A DNA stretch of 64,000 nucleotides from positions 1,178,001 to 1,242,000 of the forward strand of contig NHNY01000004.1 of assembly GCA_002786065.1 (NCBI GenBank), written 5' to 3'. Within the stretch, counting starts at the first letter, position 1; the number at the start of each line of letters is the position of its first letter. The notes beneath the pieces are model-generated. The model was not told where the DNA came from and did not search any database. It worked only from the letters and a program-made list of their open reading frames with translations. This DNA comes from Microcyclospora pomicola. Its lineage: Eukaryota > Ascomycota > Dothideomycetes > Capnodiales. A program made the position numbers and the translations under genes. Shown in pieces: positions 10,320-21,529 of this stretch.

Positions 10320-13262
10320 TCAAATCTCCCACTCCCGCGGATCATCGGCCTCCGTCACGAAAGGCTCGCTGATGACCTTGACCGCCATCTCGCTGCACAG
10401 CACACACGCACCAGCCACCAGCCCGTCAAGCTCTCGGACCATACCTTCTCTCCGCCGCCCAAGCGCAACACCTCGACCGATCTCCCTCTGCAGTTCGCGG
10501 ATTCTTTTTGTCTTGCTTGTGCCCACCATAGCCTTGCCCACGCCATCCATGCCCATGACCATTTCGCCGAGGCAATCAGCGTGAAATGCGTGCTGGCAGG
10601 GGAAGACGAAGAACTGGCGCATGAGCAGTGGCAATCGACACTTCCAACATCGTTCTCCCGGCTCGACAATGGCGTATCTCTCGTCCAGTGCCTTGATGTC
10701 GTCTTTGATGTGCTGAGCCGTCTTGGCCGAGTCGTCCATTTCCTGCTTGAGAGCTTCAATCTGCCGGCTGTACTCCTCCAATGCCGCGCAGATCTCCTCT
10801 TTGAAGTCGTCGATGATGACGAAGTCGGGGAAGAAGGGGATCAAATCCTCTATCCGCAACAAGTCGCCACAGCGTTTGAGGAAATCGATTGCGGCTTTGA
10901 TACCTTTGGTCTGCGAGATGACCTTCTTGGCGACCTTGAGCCATAGCTTCTTGCGCAGCGCGTCGTCGTTCTCCGGACTGTCGGCGACTTCAGCGGCCAG
11001 CTCGATCTCGTCATATTTGAGCGCGAGATCGACGGCGGAGCTGTACTGCTGCATCGTGCGGTAGATATGGACGCATGACTGCACTCGTTTGTGGGTGATG
11101 CATAGACGCAGCGCGAAGTCGGCATTGTAACTTTGTTCGTGCGCATCAGCCTGTGTTTTGAGGTACGTAAGCAGCTCTTTCTCTTCCTTGGTAGGATGTG
11201 AGGCGTAAAGAGAGATCAGAGTGTTATGAACCGCAGGATCGGTGGAGTGACTGTGATTGATGCAGAAGAGTAGGTAGCGGATGGCTTGGTTCTGGTTCAG
11301 AGGCACGCTATCGCCAACCGCCTTGTTGTAATTGAGGAGAGCAGGAATGAGCTTCTTGACATCGAGCGCGGTTTGCCGCATCAAGACTTCGACCAGGTCA
11401 GTCGAGACATAGCTCATCAAGACTGTGCTGTACCTGTAGAACATTTCTGGGCTGGTCTGCTTCTTTAGCACGCTCATGGCTTCCGTCCAGCGTTCACGTT
11501 GGACCCAGTACGAGATCACGTAGCTGTAGTCTTCGATCGCATTCGCAAAGAAAAGAAGCTCGTCCTCACGACCATGGCTGCCGATGATCTCATACACCGT
11601 CTTCTTGTCGAGGTCAGATTTGTTCTTGATGCAGAAGTCTTGGAATTCCTTTCTTGTAAGAGGGAGCTGCCTTTGCGTATCTGCTCTCGTCTCGCCTGAC
11701 CCACCGGTAGATAGTTCCGCCTTTGTCGAGATGGTGTCGTCAAGTTGGTTGAGCTTGGCCATGAACAGCTCCACAAGCCAGCTCGCGAGCATGATACGTT
11801 GCATGGTGCTGCCTTTCTTCAGTGTTGACAGCTTGACCAGCAAATACTTCCAAAGCGCGTCATGCTCCCCTTTATCGATGAAGCTCAACGCCACGTCCTC
11901 GAATACTTTGGAGCTTCGACCAAGCACAGCTGCAGCTTCAGCGAAGTTTCCCTGCGATATGAGGTGGTCGCCGGTCATGGACGCCACCGCATCCTTTTGC
12001 TCGGACGTTGTCGCGTACTGTTGAGCCGTCTCGTATTGGCCTTGCTTCAGTAGTATCTTCCAGACATCTCGAGGCTCATCCGTCACAACAATCTCGTAGA
12101 TCTCACTTGCCGTGAATAACCAGAAAGTGTTCTTCTGTCGGTCGGAAAATAAGCCCAAGCAGCTTTCGCCTGCTTCGAGAACTTGTTGGTTGTAGACGAT
12201 GCTTTCGTCGAGTCGGTTGACAGCAGTAACGCGACCTTCTACTAGCGCGAGTATGTGGAATTGCGTCAATAGTATGGAACTGATCGGTCGTTGCTGGGTT
12301 CGATTCCGACCACCGGCGGTCTGTACAGGAGGTAGCTTGGATGTCGGCAGCAGTCTTGACTCTCGCATCAACTGTCTGCCAAGCACAGCCGGGTCAGACG
12401 CGGCAGTCAAAAGTTTGCCGTTGAACACACCCTGTGCACAGAGCCACGCATAAGCTCGCTCCACAGCGTGCGCATCCAGGGTGGACGGAAGACTGTCCGG
12501 AGGGTCTGGAGAGACGACCAAGCATGACGACAGCACAGCTGCTCCTCCGACCTCATGCACCGCTGGAGTTTCACCCTCGAACAATTTTATATAGATCGAA
12601 GAACTCCCTTCGTGTCCTTGTTTTCCAGTACGTCCCGAGAAGTGGAAGAGCTTATGCTGTGTCGCGACGAACACTCTTCTCGTCTCTGGTCTATTGGACA
12701 GCACATCTGCATACAGTCCTACCACCGCCCCCGCTTGAGAGTTGTACACTATCTTCACATATCGCTCCTGACTCCTGTAGAACTCTGTGCTTGGCTCGAT
12801 ATATGTCTCCCACACGGTGCCATCCGACGTGCCTAGCAGGATCTCCCTCGTTGACGCAGTTGGTTGGGAAGGATTCCATGCCACGCTTTCCAGCAGCACG
12901 CCTTTCAGCTTTCCCAACGGTTTCGGCTGACGCGACTGAGTGTGCAAGTAGTAGTTCTCGCCCGAGGTGGTGGAGATGATCAGATGCGACGCGGATGGGT
13001 CGAGGAACAGCCGTCGAATGACGCCAATCTCTGCTGGACGTTTCGGGAGATCGATGTCGTCGATGTCCTCGGGATTGTCCAGGTCGAAGCGCAGTATCTG
13101 GCCGGTGGAGAGCGCGAGAACGAGAACATTGTTCGCAACCTGAGCAGCTACGAAATCGGCCGAGATATCGAATTGAAGTTGCACCTTTTGGATGTCGAAG
13201 ATCGGTAGAGCAGTTTCATCGTCGGCACCAGCAGCGTAGCCGCTCGACGGGTCAAATGCCAT
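10320..13262 (-). CDS. vps18: Vps18/Pep3, HOPS/CORVET core subunit
   Basis: A single exon of 980 aa. The N-terminal half is a beta-propeller (PEP3/VPS18 domain, opening with FDIQKVQLQFDI). The middle is a clathrin-heavy-chain-like alpha-solenoid. The C-terminus carries the RING-like zinc finger: C872-W-K-C875, then FPCQHAFHADCL, and a final C-x2-C pair in GACVLCSEM. Vps18 is a shared core of the HOPS and CORVET tethering complexes, which drive endosome-vacuole fusion with Rab GTPases and SNAREs. Length and domain order match the family. A glycine-rich stretch between the RING cysteine pairs is a family-typical insert. Confidence 0.95.
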   Translation of the reverse strand: MAFDPSSGYAAGADDETALPIFDIQKVQLQFDISADFVAAQVANNVLVLALSTGQILRFDLDNPEDIDDIDLPKRPAEIGVIRRLFLDPSASHLIISTTSGENYYLHTQSRQPKPLGKLKGVLLESVAWNPSQPTASTREILLGTSDGTVWETYIEPSTEFYRSQERYVKIVYNSQAGAVVGLYADVLSNRPETRRVFVATQHKLFHFSGRTGKQGHEGSSSIYIKLFEGETPAVHEVGGAAVLSSCLVVSPDPPDSLPSTLDAHAVERAYAWLCAQGVFNGKLLTAASDPAVLGRQLMRESRLLPTSKLPPVQTAGGRNRTQQRPISSILLTQFHILALVEGRVTAVNRLDESIVYNQQVLEAGESCLGLFSDRQKNTFWLFTASEIYEIVVTDEPRDVWKILLKQGQYETAQQYATTSEQKDAVASMTGDHLISQGNFAEAAAVLGRSSKVFEDVALSFIDKGEHDALWKYLLVKLSTLKKGSTMQRIMLASWLVELFMAKLNQLDDTISTKAELSTGGSGETRADTQRQLPLTRKEFQDFCIKNKSDLDKKTVYEIIGSHGREDELLFFANAIEDYSYVISYWVQRERWTEAMSVLKKQTSPEMFYRYSTVLMSYVSTDLVEVLMRQTALDVKKLIPALLNYNKAVGDSVPLNQNQAIRYLLFCINHSHSTDPAVHNTLISLYASHPTKEEKELLTYLKTQADAHEQSYNADFALRLCITHKRVQSCVHIYRTMQQYSSAVDLALKYDEIELAAEVADSPENDDALRKKLWLKVAKKVISQTKGIKAAIDFLKRCGDLLRIEDLIPFFPDFVIIDDFKEEICAALEEYSRQIEALKQEMDDSAKTAQHIKDDIKALDERYAIVEPGERCWKCRLPLLMRQFFVFPCQHAFHADCLGEMVMGMDGVGKAMVGTSKTKRIRELQREIGRGVALGRRREGMVRELDGLVAGACVLCSEMAVKVISEPFVTEADDPREWEI

Positions 13263-13661
13263 GGCGAGTTATCGCATTGTAGGGTAGTGGTATCAAGCAA
13301 CTCATGGGTTGTTTCCTCTACCTTGGGAGTGTTTCATACCTTATGCGGAAGCTTGATGTCAGAACAGCAGTGCCGCATGACTCGCGTTACCGAAGGCTCG
13401 TAGGATAAATCGATGCCGACGAACAACAACGGAGCCCTTACGATACCTAGTATCCGTCAAAACAGGCAGCATTACTGATAGAGCAAATCAACGCGAGCCG
13501 TAAGACTCCACGATGTATTGGATGTGAAAGGTCAGAAGAAGGAAGAAGCCTACATGAAGCAGGCAACTGAAGAGTTCAAGCCTCAGGCATGCATCATGTC
13601 TGACGTCTCTCCATACCTATAAATGTGATTGAAACACGCCCTGGCAAACTTACGGACAGCC
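13263..13661. promoter_or_regulatory. Divergent promoter of vps18 and the 2EXR-like gene
   Basis: A stretch of 399 bp between divergent ATGs. TATAAA at 13618-13623 lies about 40 bp upstream of the + strand ATG at 13662, and a TGACGT element (CRE/ATF half-site type) lies at 13601-13606. Assignment of these elements to the + strand gene is inference. Confidence 0.45.
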
Positions 13662-14774
13662 ATGGACTCAGGTCACTTCAACTGTCGCGACTATCACATC
13701 GACCCGCAACCTTCGCAATCGCTCCATCTACCCTCCCAACGTGTCCCCGCCACCCTCGTCCGGCACGAGTCGTGGTCAGAATTGGAACTGCGAGCTCGAT
13801 CCCCGGCCTCACGCCGACCCAAGTTCCCCCTCCTCGCCCTCCCCCTCGAGCTCCGCCAACACATCCTCCGCCATGTCCTCCCACACACGACCGAGCTCCG
13901 CGGCTCGAGCCCCCTCGCCCTCCACGTCCGCAACTTCTCCGCGGTGAAGAAGCGCAACCTCCGCCCCGCGGCGCCCCTCTCCATCTCCCCCTCGCTCAAC
14001 GTCGTCTGGCATAAAGGCACCACTGCCATTCTCGCCGTCTGCCAGCAGCTACACGCCGAATGCGCCGACATCCTCTACGGATCCAACACCTTCATCCTCT
14101 TCGTCACCTTCTCCGGCATCTCCGTCCGCTTCCGCTACCAGCTGCGCACCGGCGTCGCCCCCACCACCCACAAGCCCAACTTCCTCGACTGGATCCCGCG
14201 GCGGTACCTTGCGCGCATCCGCAAGCTGGTCGTCCACGTCGATCACGTCGACCAGTACACCGGCCAGATCAAGTTCAACGTCGGCGGGAAGGGGCTGGTC
14301 CATGGCTTGCAGCGCCAGGTGCAACGCCTCGTCGATGCCCTGTCACCACCTCCGCCTTCGCCCTCGCGGGACCGTGAGTCCGACGCACCAGATCAGCGAG
14401 AGCAGGAACCCGTCGACTCCTCACATCGCGTGCAGATCTCTCACCTGACCATTCGTGTCTCCAACGGCAGCGCGGCCTCCGACTCGATCAAGACCGAGCT
14501 CGAACGGCACCGTGAGCCACCACGCATATCCAAGGATCTCGAAGCCATGCTGTCGCCGTTCACGCAGCTGCGGAATGTGCGGCAGGCGTCCGTCGGTGGC
14601 GCGATCACGGCAGAGTTCGCCGCGCAGCTAGAAGCGCAGATGCGTAGTGATGCGCCTGTGGCTGCTGCAGCGCGAGATGGCGGGGTGGAGGGTGGTGGCG
14701 GGATGTCGGACGTGCCGCCGGATGATGCAGATGTGTGTCTACGGGCACGACATATAGGGCTGATGTTGGGTTGA
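13662..14774 (+). CDS. 2EXR/F-box-like fungal protein of unknown function
   Basis: A single exon of 370 aa from the ATG at 13662; the upstream in-frame codons contain no ATG. Residues about 55-75 read PLLALPLELRQHILRHVLP, an F-box-like helix. Further on, AILAVCQQLHAECADILYGS is the 'CRQL..E..-LY' signature common in the 2EXR and related F-box-like families, which are very abundant in Pezizomycotina. The C-terminal 150 residues are rich in proline, charged residues and finally glycine and alanine, and look disordered. GC content is clearly higher in the first two thirds than in the neighbours. Whether it binds Skp1 is not known. Confidence 0.7.
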   Translation: MDSGHFNCRDYHIDPQPSQSLHLPSQRVPATLVRHESWSELELRARSPASRRPKFPLLALPLELRQHILRHVLPHTTELRGSSPLALHVRNFSAVKKRNLRPAAPLSISPSLNVVWHKGTTAILAVCQQLHAECADILYGSNTFILFVTFSGISVRFRYQLRTGVAPTTHKPNFLDWIPRRYLARIRKLVVHVDHVDQYTGQIKFNVGGKGLVHGLQRQVQRLVDALSPPPPSPSRDRESDAPDQREQEPVDSSHRVQISHLTIRVSNGSAASDSIKTELERHREPPRISKDLEAMLSPFTQLRNVRQASVGGAITAEFAAQLEAQMRSDAPVAAAARDGGVEGGGGMSDVPPDDADVCLRARHIGLMLG

Positions 14775-15049
14775 GAAAGCTAGATTTGTGACGGTTTACG
14801 ATGTGACGAGAATCTGTACAGATGTACCTTACTGCATGATGTGATGACGAAAAAGGGGCGCATTGCGAAACTTGTCAATGTGACGATAGGATAATTTCCA
14901 AGCATCTCGATCTCATCTTGAGCGATATTCGCAGAGTTCGGGTATATTTAAAGCGACCGACTTCGATCGATCTCAACGATCCGGTACACTTGCCACGTCA
15001 TAAAGTCGTACCCGATAGTCATCCTTCGGAACGACCGACCGCCCATCTC

Positions 15050-16821
15050 TCACCCCATCAATCCCCCAGCATTGACCGCCAAGTCGGCCTCCTTCTCCCC
15101 GTACCTCGCAGACTCCAGCTGACCCGCCGCCTCGTCCTCGCTATCGAACCCCAGCTCCTTCCCGAGCGCCAGAACCTCGGCGTCTTTCAGGTACGGCATC
15201 GTCTTGGAGACATGCACGTACGACATGATGCCCTGGTTCGGTTCCTGGAACGCCTTGGCGAAAATCAGGTCGATCTCCTCGAGGGAGCGGCCCTTGGTCT
15301 CCGGGTAGAAGAGGTAGATGAAGGGCAGGAAGGCGGCGTTGACGAGGGCGAAGAAGAGGTAAGTGCCCCAGCCGATGGCGCTGAGCATGGGCGGCGTCCA
15401 CATGACGACGGCGAAGTTCCACAGCCAGTTGGAGATGGTGCTGATCGCGTTGGCCTTGGCGCGCGTCTTGACCGGGTTGATCTCGGCCGGGTAGAGCCAG
15501 GGCAGCGGCAGCCAGGTGGCGCCGAAGAAGGCGATGTAGGTGAACAGGCCGACGGCGGCGCCTTTGGCAGCAGCGGGCGTGCCGGGGATCAGCGCGCCGA
15601 AGACCAGCACCATCGAGAGGCACTGGCCGACGGTCCCGATGAGGAACAGCTTGCGGCGGCCGATACGCTCGATGACGAACCACGACACCGTCGCGAAGAT
15701 GGAGTAAACGATCATATTGATACCGCCGAGCAGCAGCGCGAAGCTGTGCGAGGTGCCGATGGAGGTCTGGAACAGAATCGGGAAGTAGTAGATGACCGCG
15801 TTACATCCGCCGATCTGCTGCATGAACTGCGACGACACTCCCAGCATCATACGACGGAAGTGTTGCGTCTTGCCGCCGGTGAAGAGCGCGCTGTAGGGCG
15901 TGTCGCCGCCGACGTGACCCGACGCGTGGATACTGTCCATGATAATGCCGGCTTGGAGCTTGACGTCCTCGTCCTCGCGATGCTTCCCGGCAAGTGCGGC
16001 GAGTACAGTGGTCGCCTCTTCATGACGATCGCGGGTGAGAAGCCATCTGGGGGATTCGGGCAGCCAGATCATGCCGAAGGAGACGCTTAGCGCAAAGACG
16101 ATCTGAAAGGCGATAGGGAAGCGCCAGGTCAGGTCAGGAGGCCCGTATGAGGCACCGAAGTCGCTGTTGCACAGTCAGCATGGCTGTTGGAGGGGTGTGA
16201 AGCGATGTATGACTTACATCCAGTATGCGATCAAAGTGCCGAAGGCGATGATACCGCCCTCGATACAGATAAGTAGACCACGATTAGTGGTTCGCGAACA
16301 CTCTGCCTGGTAGGTAGGAATGGTCGAAGTGTTGATGCCGTTGCCCACGCCTGTGATGATGCGTCCGATGATGAACTGCGCAGTGGCGTTGTGACCGGGA
16401 AACGAAGTGACTTGAACGATCACACCCGCAATCATGACAGCACCACCGAGGATGATGGCCCTCCGTCGGCCGATCTTGTCGCCGTACACCAGCTGGAAGA
16501 TGGCTCCGAACAGACATCCGATCTCGTAGATGGCCGTGACGAATGCTTGCCAGTTTGGGCTATCCAACGTCTGTGGGAATGCTGCGTTGAAGGCCGGAGC
16601 TGTGATGATGCCGGACATGACACCCTGGAGGAAGGAAATGGTCAGCGCTCATGGCGTTTTTCATGAGAAAGTCGGGCAAGACTCACTTGATCGTAGCCGA
16701 AGAGCAGGAAGCCCATGGTCGCGACCACGGACACGGCCAGTCCAAGTGGCCTTCCAGTGAGTCCCATGTAATGCGGAATCCCCGTCTCCGGGTGGTCCTT
16801 CGAATGACTTTTGAGAACCAT
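15050..16821 (-). CDS. MFS sugar-type transporter
   Basis: Exons 16821-16687, 16624-16218 and 16163-15050 (introns of 62 and 54 nt) give 551 aa. Sugar-porter signatures are all present: LLFGYDQGVMSGIIT in TM1, GDKIGRRRAIILGG after TM2, GRIITGVGNGINTSTIP in TM4, the ESPRWLL loop before the central cytoplasmic domain, IGRRKLFLIG in the second half, and FYPETKGRSLEEID after TM12. Twelve membrane segments are expected at the plasma membrane, with proton-coupled or facilitated uptake of a hexose or related polyol. The specificity cannot be read from the sequence. The last 60 residues form a charged cytoplasmic tail. Confidence 0.93.
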
Positions 16822-18011
16822 TTTGGCGGATTATTCGCTTCGCGCGGCGCGTGTTCCTTCGCTATTTGTATTCCAGGAGCCGCGAACGATCGTAAGAGCT
16901 CGTGCTGAAGATCACAACGTGCAGAGTTGTGACACCAAGATACAGAGACCTCGTATCTACAGGATCATGAAGGAAGTGGAGTACAGAGCAAGTAAAGAAG
17001 TGAGGTCAAGTTCGTTTAAAAGCTGGTCCATTACGCGTCTTAACATGCAAGCGGCCTTCGTATCAAGGTGGAGTCGCAGCGTAGCGCAGCAATGGACTGG
17101 AGAAACATGTGGAGAGATAGTGGAGATGCGGGTGAAAAGAATTTGGACTGAAAGAGGCTAATACCCGGCCGATCACCCCAGACTTCATCCGTACTGTACT
17201 CACCATTGACAACGGTGGTGTTGCTGATTCGAGATTCACTCATGCAGTCTGGTCAGGCTCTGTATAGAGCGTGAGGCCGATTGATCGACTTGTACTTCAA
17301 TGCAGTCCGAACGAGCACAACAGGTATCGACGTCGAGCGGGATGTTAGACGAGGTGATATGCCGAAGTTGCTTTGCTGCAATGCCGGGCCAGCCACTACT
17401 GACGTCGGGCGACGCCTCGGGCGATCATTACTCTAATGTTGTCTAGTGGCGCATCGACGGTGTCTGATGGCGATGGAAATGCAATCGATCGTCCACATGC
17501 CGCGTGCGCGGTACCGGGCTAACACATACACCTCGTGGAGCATGGAGATCACTGTGCATCATAAGTATACGATTTATCAGGCGGAGAGGTCAGACCAATG
17601 TCTTACCTTATACACTCTTCGTAGGAACGACAGTTGCATACGATCTCGTGTTAAAGTCGAGGCGAACATCGGCACTGTCTAGCCATGGTAGAAGTCGTAG
17701 CTAGCGACCAGTGTTACAGGATGATTGGACTCGTTAGCATTACATCTACATCTCTCTGCTTCATCGCCATCGAGCAGCATCCGACATGCCCTCGTTCTTA
17801 TACTACGGCTTCGGACGTCCCTCGGTCGTGGAGAGTGTTTGTCTCTCTGGTCCTCTCGCAACGAGATTGTTATATCGGGACGCCGTTTCCTCCGACACGA
17901 TATGCTTAGGTTTCAATCGTACTTTGGAGAAACATCCTGTGGGCGAACTTGGACGAGCTCTCTCTATAATGTATACCTCACGTCCTCGCGAATCAGGTCA
18001 CCACTGGCGCT
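16822..18011. other. Intergenic region upstream of the sugar transporter
   Basis: These 1.19 kb lie between the transporter ATG (minus) and the stop of siz1 (minus). Open frames are under 125 codons with no domain. The long upstream region fits a nutrient-regulated transporter promoter, but I could not identify specific operator sites with confidence. Confidence 0.45.
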
Positions 18012-20162
18012 TCATCCGGGACTGCTTGAGTTGCTGAATTCTCCCCGCCACCCACGCATTTGTGTCATGCCATATGGCACATCGGAAAGCGACTGACCTT
18101 GGGAAAGCGGCGGGCCTGACCCGTGCTGAGCAGGTGGTCCAGAAGGCAGACCTGCGGAAGGTGGACGAAGAGGGAATTGCCCATTAAAGCTCTGGTGATG
18201 GGAGTACTGAGACGACGGACGTGGGGGCGGAGGTTGAAACAACTGGTTCACGCCGAAAGTGGACGATGTGCCGTTACTGGACATGGCCGGAGATCGTGGT
18301 CCATGTACAGAATCGGTACTCATGAACGGCGAACTTCGGTCGTGCGCATCACTGGGCAAGCGGGGAGCGCTTGGAAGTGAAGGTAACGACCTACGAAAGT
18401 GGTCACCACCGTATTGAAACCCGTTCTGTGACATGCTGACTGGTGTTGCCGGCTGCGGTGGAGGTCGGGTGACTGTGGAGGTGCTCGTGTTTTGTCTTTT
18501 TGCTGGACGTGGTGGTTGATCATCATCGGAATCATCAAGCGTGAGATCGATCACTGTTTCGACAGGTCGTTTGTTGCGCTGCACCTGATTTGATGCAGAT
18601 GATTGTGCGACCGACGTCTCTCGTGATGATACAGGCGGTGTGTTCATCGATAAAGGCTGTAACCCGTTCGGCAATGGCAAAGATGGTCTCGCACTGCCTG
18701 TTCCTCTGCTGGGCGCATCTGCCACTTCGATGATATCGTCATCAAAATCATCATCATACGATGCGCGCGGCCTACTTGATGAGCCATTGGTCTTGCTGTC
18801 TTCTTCTTCTTTGATGACGGTCCATTCGCCATTCGGCTCAATGTCGATTTTGTCGATCGAACGAGACGTCTTGTTAAGGATGTCTTGGAAGTACTTGTCG
18901 ACACAAAGTGACTCGAATGAAATGGTTTTACTGCAAATGGGACAAGACCAGGTCGGGGCCTGCGCCATCATTTGCAGGAACATACCAGCATCAAAGCATT
19001 GATTATGTGAGCAGGCCGAGGATCGAACAGGTAACGAAATCCGCATGGTGGAGACAGGATCCTTCAACGACATTCGTATTGATGTGGCAGCAATGTCAGG
19101 ATCATCATTCGCACGGCGCATGTCCTCCAACACCCGGTCCTTTGGAATCACGTTGGCAGTCTTGACACGTTCAGTCAGCTCATCTGCGCTGATCACTCGC
19201 GCCAGATGAACAACCAATGCATACTTCTTGGGTGTCAGCGCATATGTTATACTGAGCTGATTGGCGTAGTTCTTCTGCACTCGAACAAGGTCAGTGATAT
19301 CTGCTGGCTTGGTCGTGCCGGGCTTGTTCTTCAATCCCTTGAAGTTGTGCTGTTGTGTATCGTTGTTGATCTTGACTTCGATTTGGCCTGGAAAGGATAT
19401 GTCTGATGGCGTGTAGGGTGACATCTGGGCAGTGAGACCGCAATAGAGCAATAAGCGCATTCCATGCGATTTCACGTTGTTAACGGTGGCATCGTCTAAG
19501 GTGAGGGTAGGTCTGATTGTGTGCCGGTTTTGTGGCATTTCTTGGCCGACTATACATCAGTATCGTAAGTAGATCTCGTAGAAGGGGCTGAGTATATGGG
19601 AGTGTACCTTGAAGTTCCGTGAGCGGAAGCACGGTGTCGACTATTTCATAGAATGGGCTTGCTTTGAAGTCTATCACTTGTCAGCCTTACGCCACCAACA
19701 ACTAGGCTACAGGTCGCAGACATACATTTTCCACGTCCCGGAAGACGAGCGTGCGCCTGAGCTGGTCGAGGTCCAGGAGGTTGACTGCTTCCCGCTGATT
19801 GATATCTCTGCGGAGTATCAGACGCTTGTGCTTGCGGTGGCGGCTTTCCATGATTCTGGACGCGGAACGAGAAGATGTTGAAAGCATTGACATCACCCCT
19901 CTTGACGATATCGTTGAGGACTGTATGAAGGCGATCGTCAGCATCACATGCTTTATTGCTGCTACCTCTTGCGGCAGCACTCCGTTCCAGAAGTCGACGC
20001 TCACTCACTCTCGAGGCATCTCCTCTGCAGCACGATCTTTGTTCCCGAAACCTGGAAACTGTAGGCTTTGCATATCTCCTTAAGATCTGGATTGACAAGC
20101 GTCTTTATCCGGGTTTCCAAAACCCCCTTCTGCTGAGCCATCGCATGAGTGCTCGACGCCAT
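18012..20162 (-). CDS. siz1: Siz/PIAS SUMO E3 ligase
   Basis: Four exons, 20162-20009, 19920-19726, 19670-19608 and 19549-18012, give 649 aa. Domains in order: an N-terminal SAP domain (about 10-60, VNPDLKEICKAYSFQVSGTK); a PINIT domain (from SPFYEIVDTVLPLTELQ to the LDDATV and LLLYCGL blocks); an SP-RING zinc motif with CSHNQCFDAGMFLQ and TWSCPICSKTISFESL; then two SUMO-interaction-type motifs, DDDIIEV and ETVIDLTLDDSDDD; and a long Pro/Ser/Gln-rich tail. The protein stimulates transfer of SUMO from Ubc9 to nuclear substrates. The exon joins restore KYFKASPFYEI and LTELQVGQEMPQN, as in the family. It is divergent from the DUF2423 gene. Confidence 0.93.
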
Positions 20163-20748
20163 CGTGTGGCGCTCGCGGGCGCGAGTATGGTCGGTAATAG
20201 ACCGTATGAGGTGATGGTTATGATTGCGAGGCGACGGAGCCGTGTGTTGGGGTTTCGAGGCGCTCAAGGTATGGAAAGTCTCGGCAGCGAGAGTGAGTAG
20301 CAGCGTCAAGGGTGTTGAAGCGGTAGAGATGTGGAAATGGAAAGGTGTGAGAGTGTTGCGCCAGCATTATCGCGGTAAGTACCACCCAGCCTTCACTCGA
20401 CTTGGTGACACATCCTATCGCGCAATGCAGCTTGAGTGATGAAGAGCAAGGTAGGTGATTTTCCAGAATAATGAAATTGTTGCAAGCGCGTGACAGAAGG
20501 TTTTACTGCAGACTTCACACCTGCACAGCACAAGGCAGCTTGCCTGGGCTGATGTGAAGCATTTGGTTGTCGATGCTACAGATAACTAGTGCATGCGGTT
20601 CCATATCTGCTATCACGTGAAGATTGTGTTATGCTTATCTTAGCGTTGCAGCTGCACGTCTTAGTCACCATTTGCTGAAAAAGTCCAACGATTGACCGAG
20701 GAGTACTGACGTTCATACTCAATCTCAAATCATTACAGGATAAGCAGC
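20163..20748. promoter_or_regulatory. Divergent promoter of siz1 and the DUF2423 gene
   Basis: A stretch of 586 bp between divergent start codons. An ATCACGTGA element with a CACGTG E-box core at 20614-20619 lies 130 bp upstream of the + strand ATG; this palindrome is a known bHLH/Cbf1-type site. No other gene is seen. Confidence 0.45.
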
Positions 20749-21529
20749 ATGGCGAAAAGTGCACGAGCAAGTGGAATTAAGAAGAACAACCGGGCGTTGA
20801 AGAAGAGGGTTTTCGGTCCCGTGGAGACTGCCCGCAATGAACGACTGAGTGCAAAACTGCTGGAGCTCGCACAACAACCGAAACCTTTACGGCCGGAGAT
20901 GGAAGTGGAAGTGACTGATGGTGAGATAAAGAGAAATACGCACGCCAATGAAGATCAGACGACTGACTATTGCGGCCACACAGAAGCCAAGGCAGTGGAA
21001 TCAGATGTGAAGGACAAAGGTGTGTCATCTTTTCTGACACATGCTGTTGAAGTTCCCTCCAACCTGTTTCATGATGTATCCTGCGCTCAACCGATCGATG
21101 CATCATATTGTCGCGAAAGAAGTACTCGGGGAGAGATAGGAGTAGAACACCTCTTCTACCATTTCCTAGGCTTGTCCACAGATATCCTTGGCTTTGACAC
21201 GCTTGGAAATCTGCATCTGGATTTCGCACATAGTGATATTCAAGCCCCTCCAGGATGATCCGTCATGCTTGCTCAGCACAATAAAGCCAATGATCCGTTC
21301 GCTGACTTGTTTTGCACCTCTAGCTGTGGAAGAAGACAGTGACATGGAAATAGACGGCACCTTCAAGAAAGCCTCCACGACCAGATCATCTTCGCAGTCA
21401 AGACTAAGCCGACAAGAGCGTTTACGAGAGGACAAGAAATCAGGACGGGTTCAGAAACACAGGAGAGAAAGAAACCGTTTGACATTCGCCAAGCACCCCA
21501 TGAAGAACAAGAAGAGGACAAAGAAGTGA
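20749..21529 (+). CDS. Small basic DUF2423 protein, nucleolar type
   Basis: Exons 20749-21019 and 21324-21529 give 158 aa; the intron is 304 nt, the longest in the window. The N-terminus, MAKSARASGIKKNNRALKKR, is the DUF2423 signature shared with the yeast UPF0642 protein and the LLP homologs. The C-terminus is again very basic (HPMKNKKRTKK), with an acidic middle (AVEEDSDMEIDG). Family members are nucleolar or nuclear; a role in ribosome or chromatin biology is likely but not established. The unspliced frame stays open into the intron until 21258, so intron retention would give a different 169-aa protein. Confidence 0.82.

Noticed and set aside
7260-16821. Secondary-metabolite gene cluster (two hydrolases, a transporter)
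   Set aside because: No PKS, NRPS, terpene cyclase, P450 or tailoring set; vps18 and other housekeeping genes lie between.
17725-18096. 123-codon + strand frame upstream of the sugar transporter
   Set aside because: Leu/Ser/Arg-rich chance sequence that overlaps the end of siz1 on the other strand.
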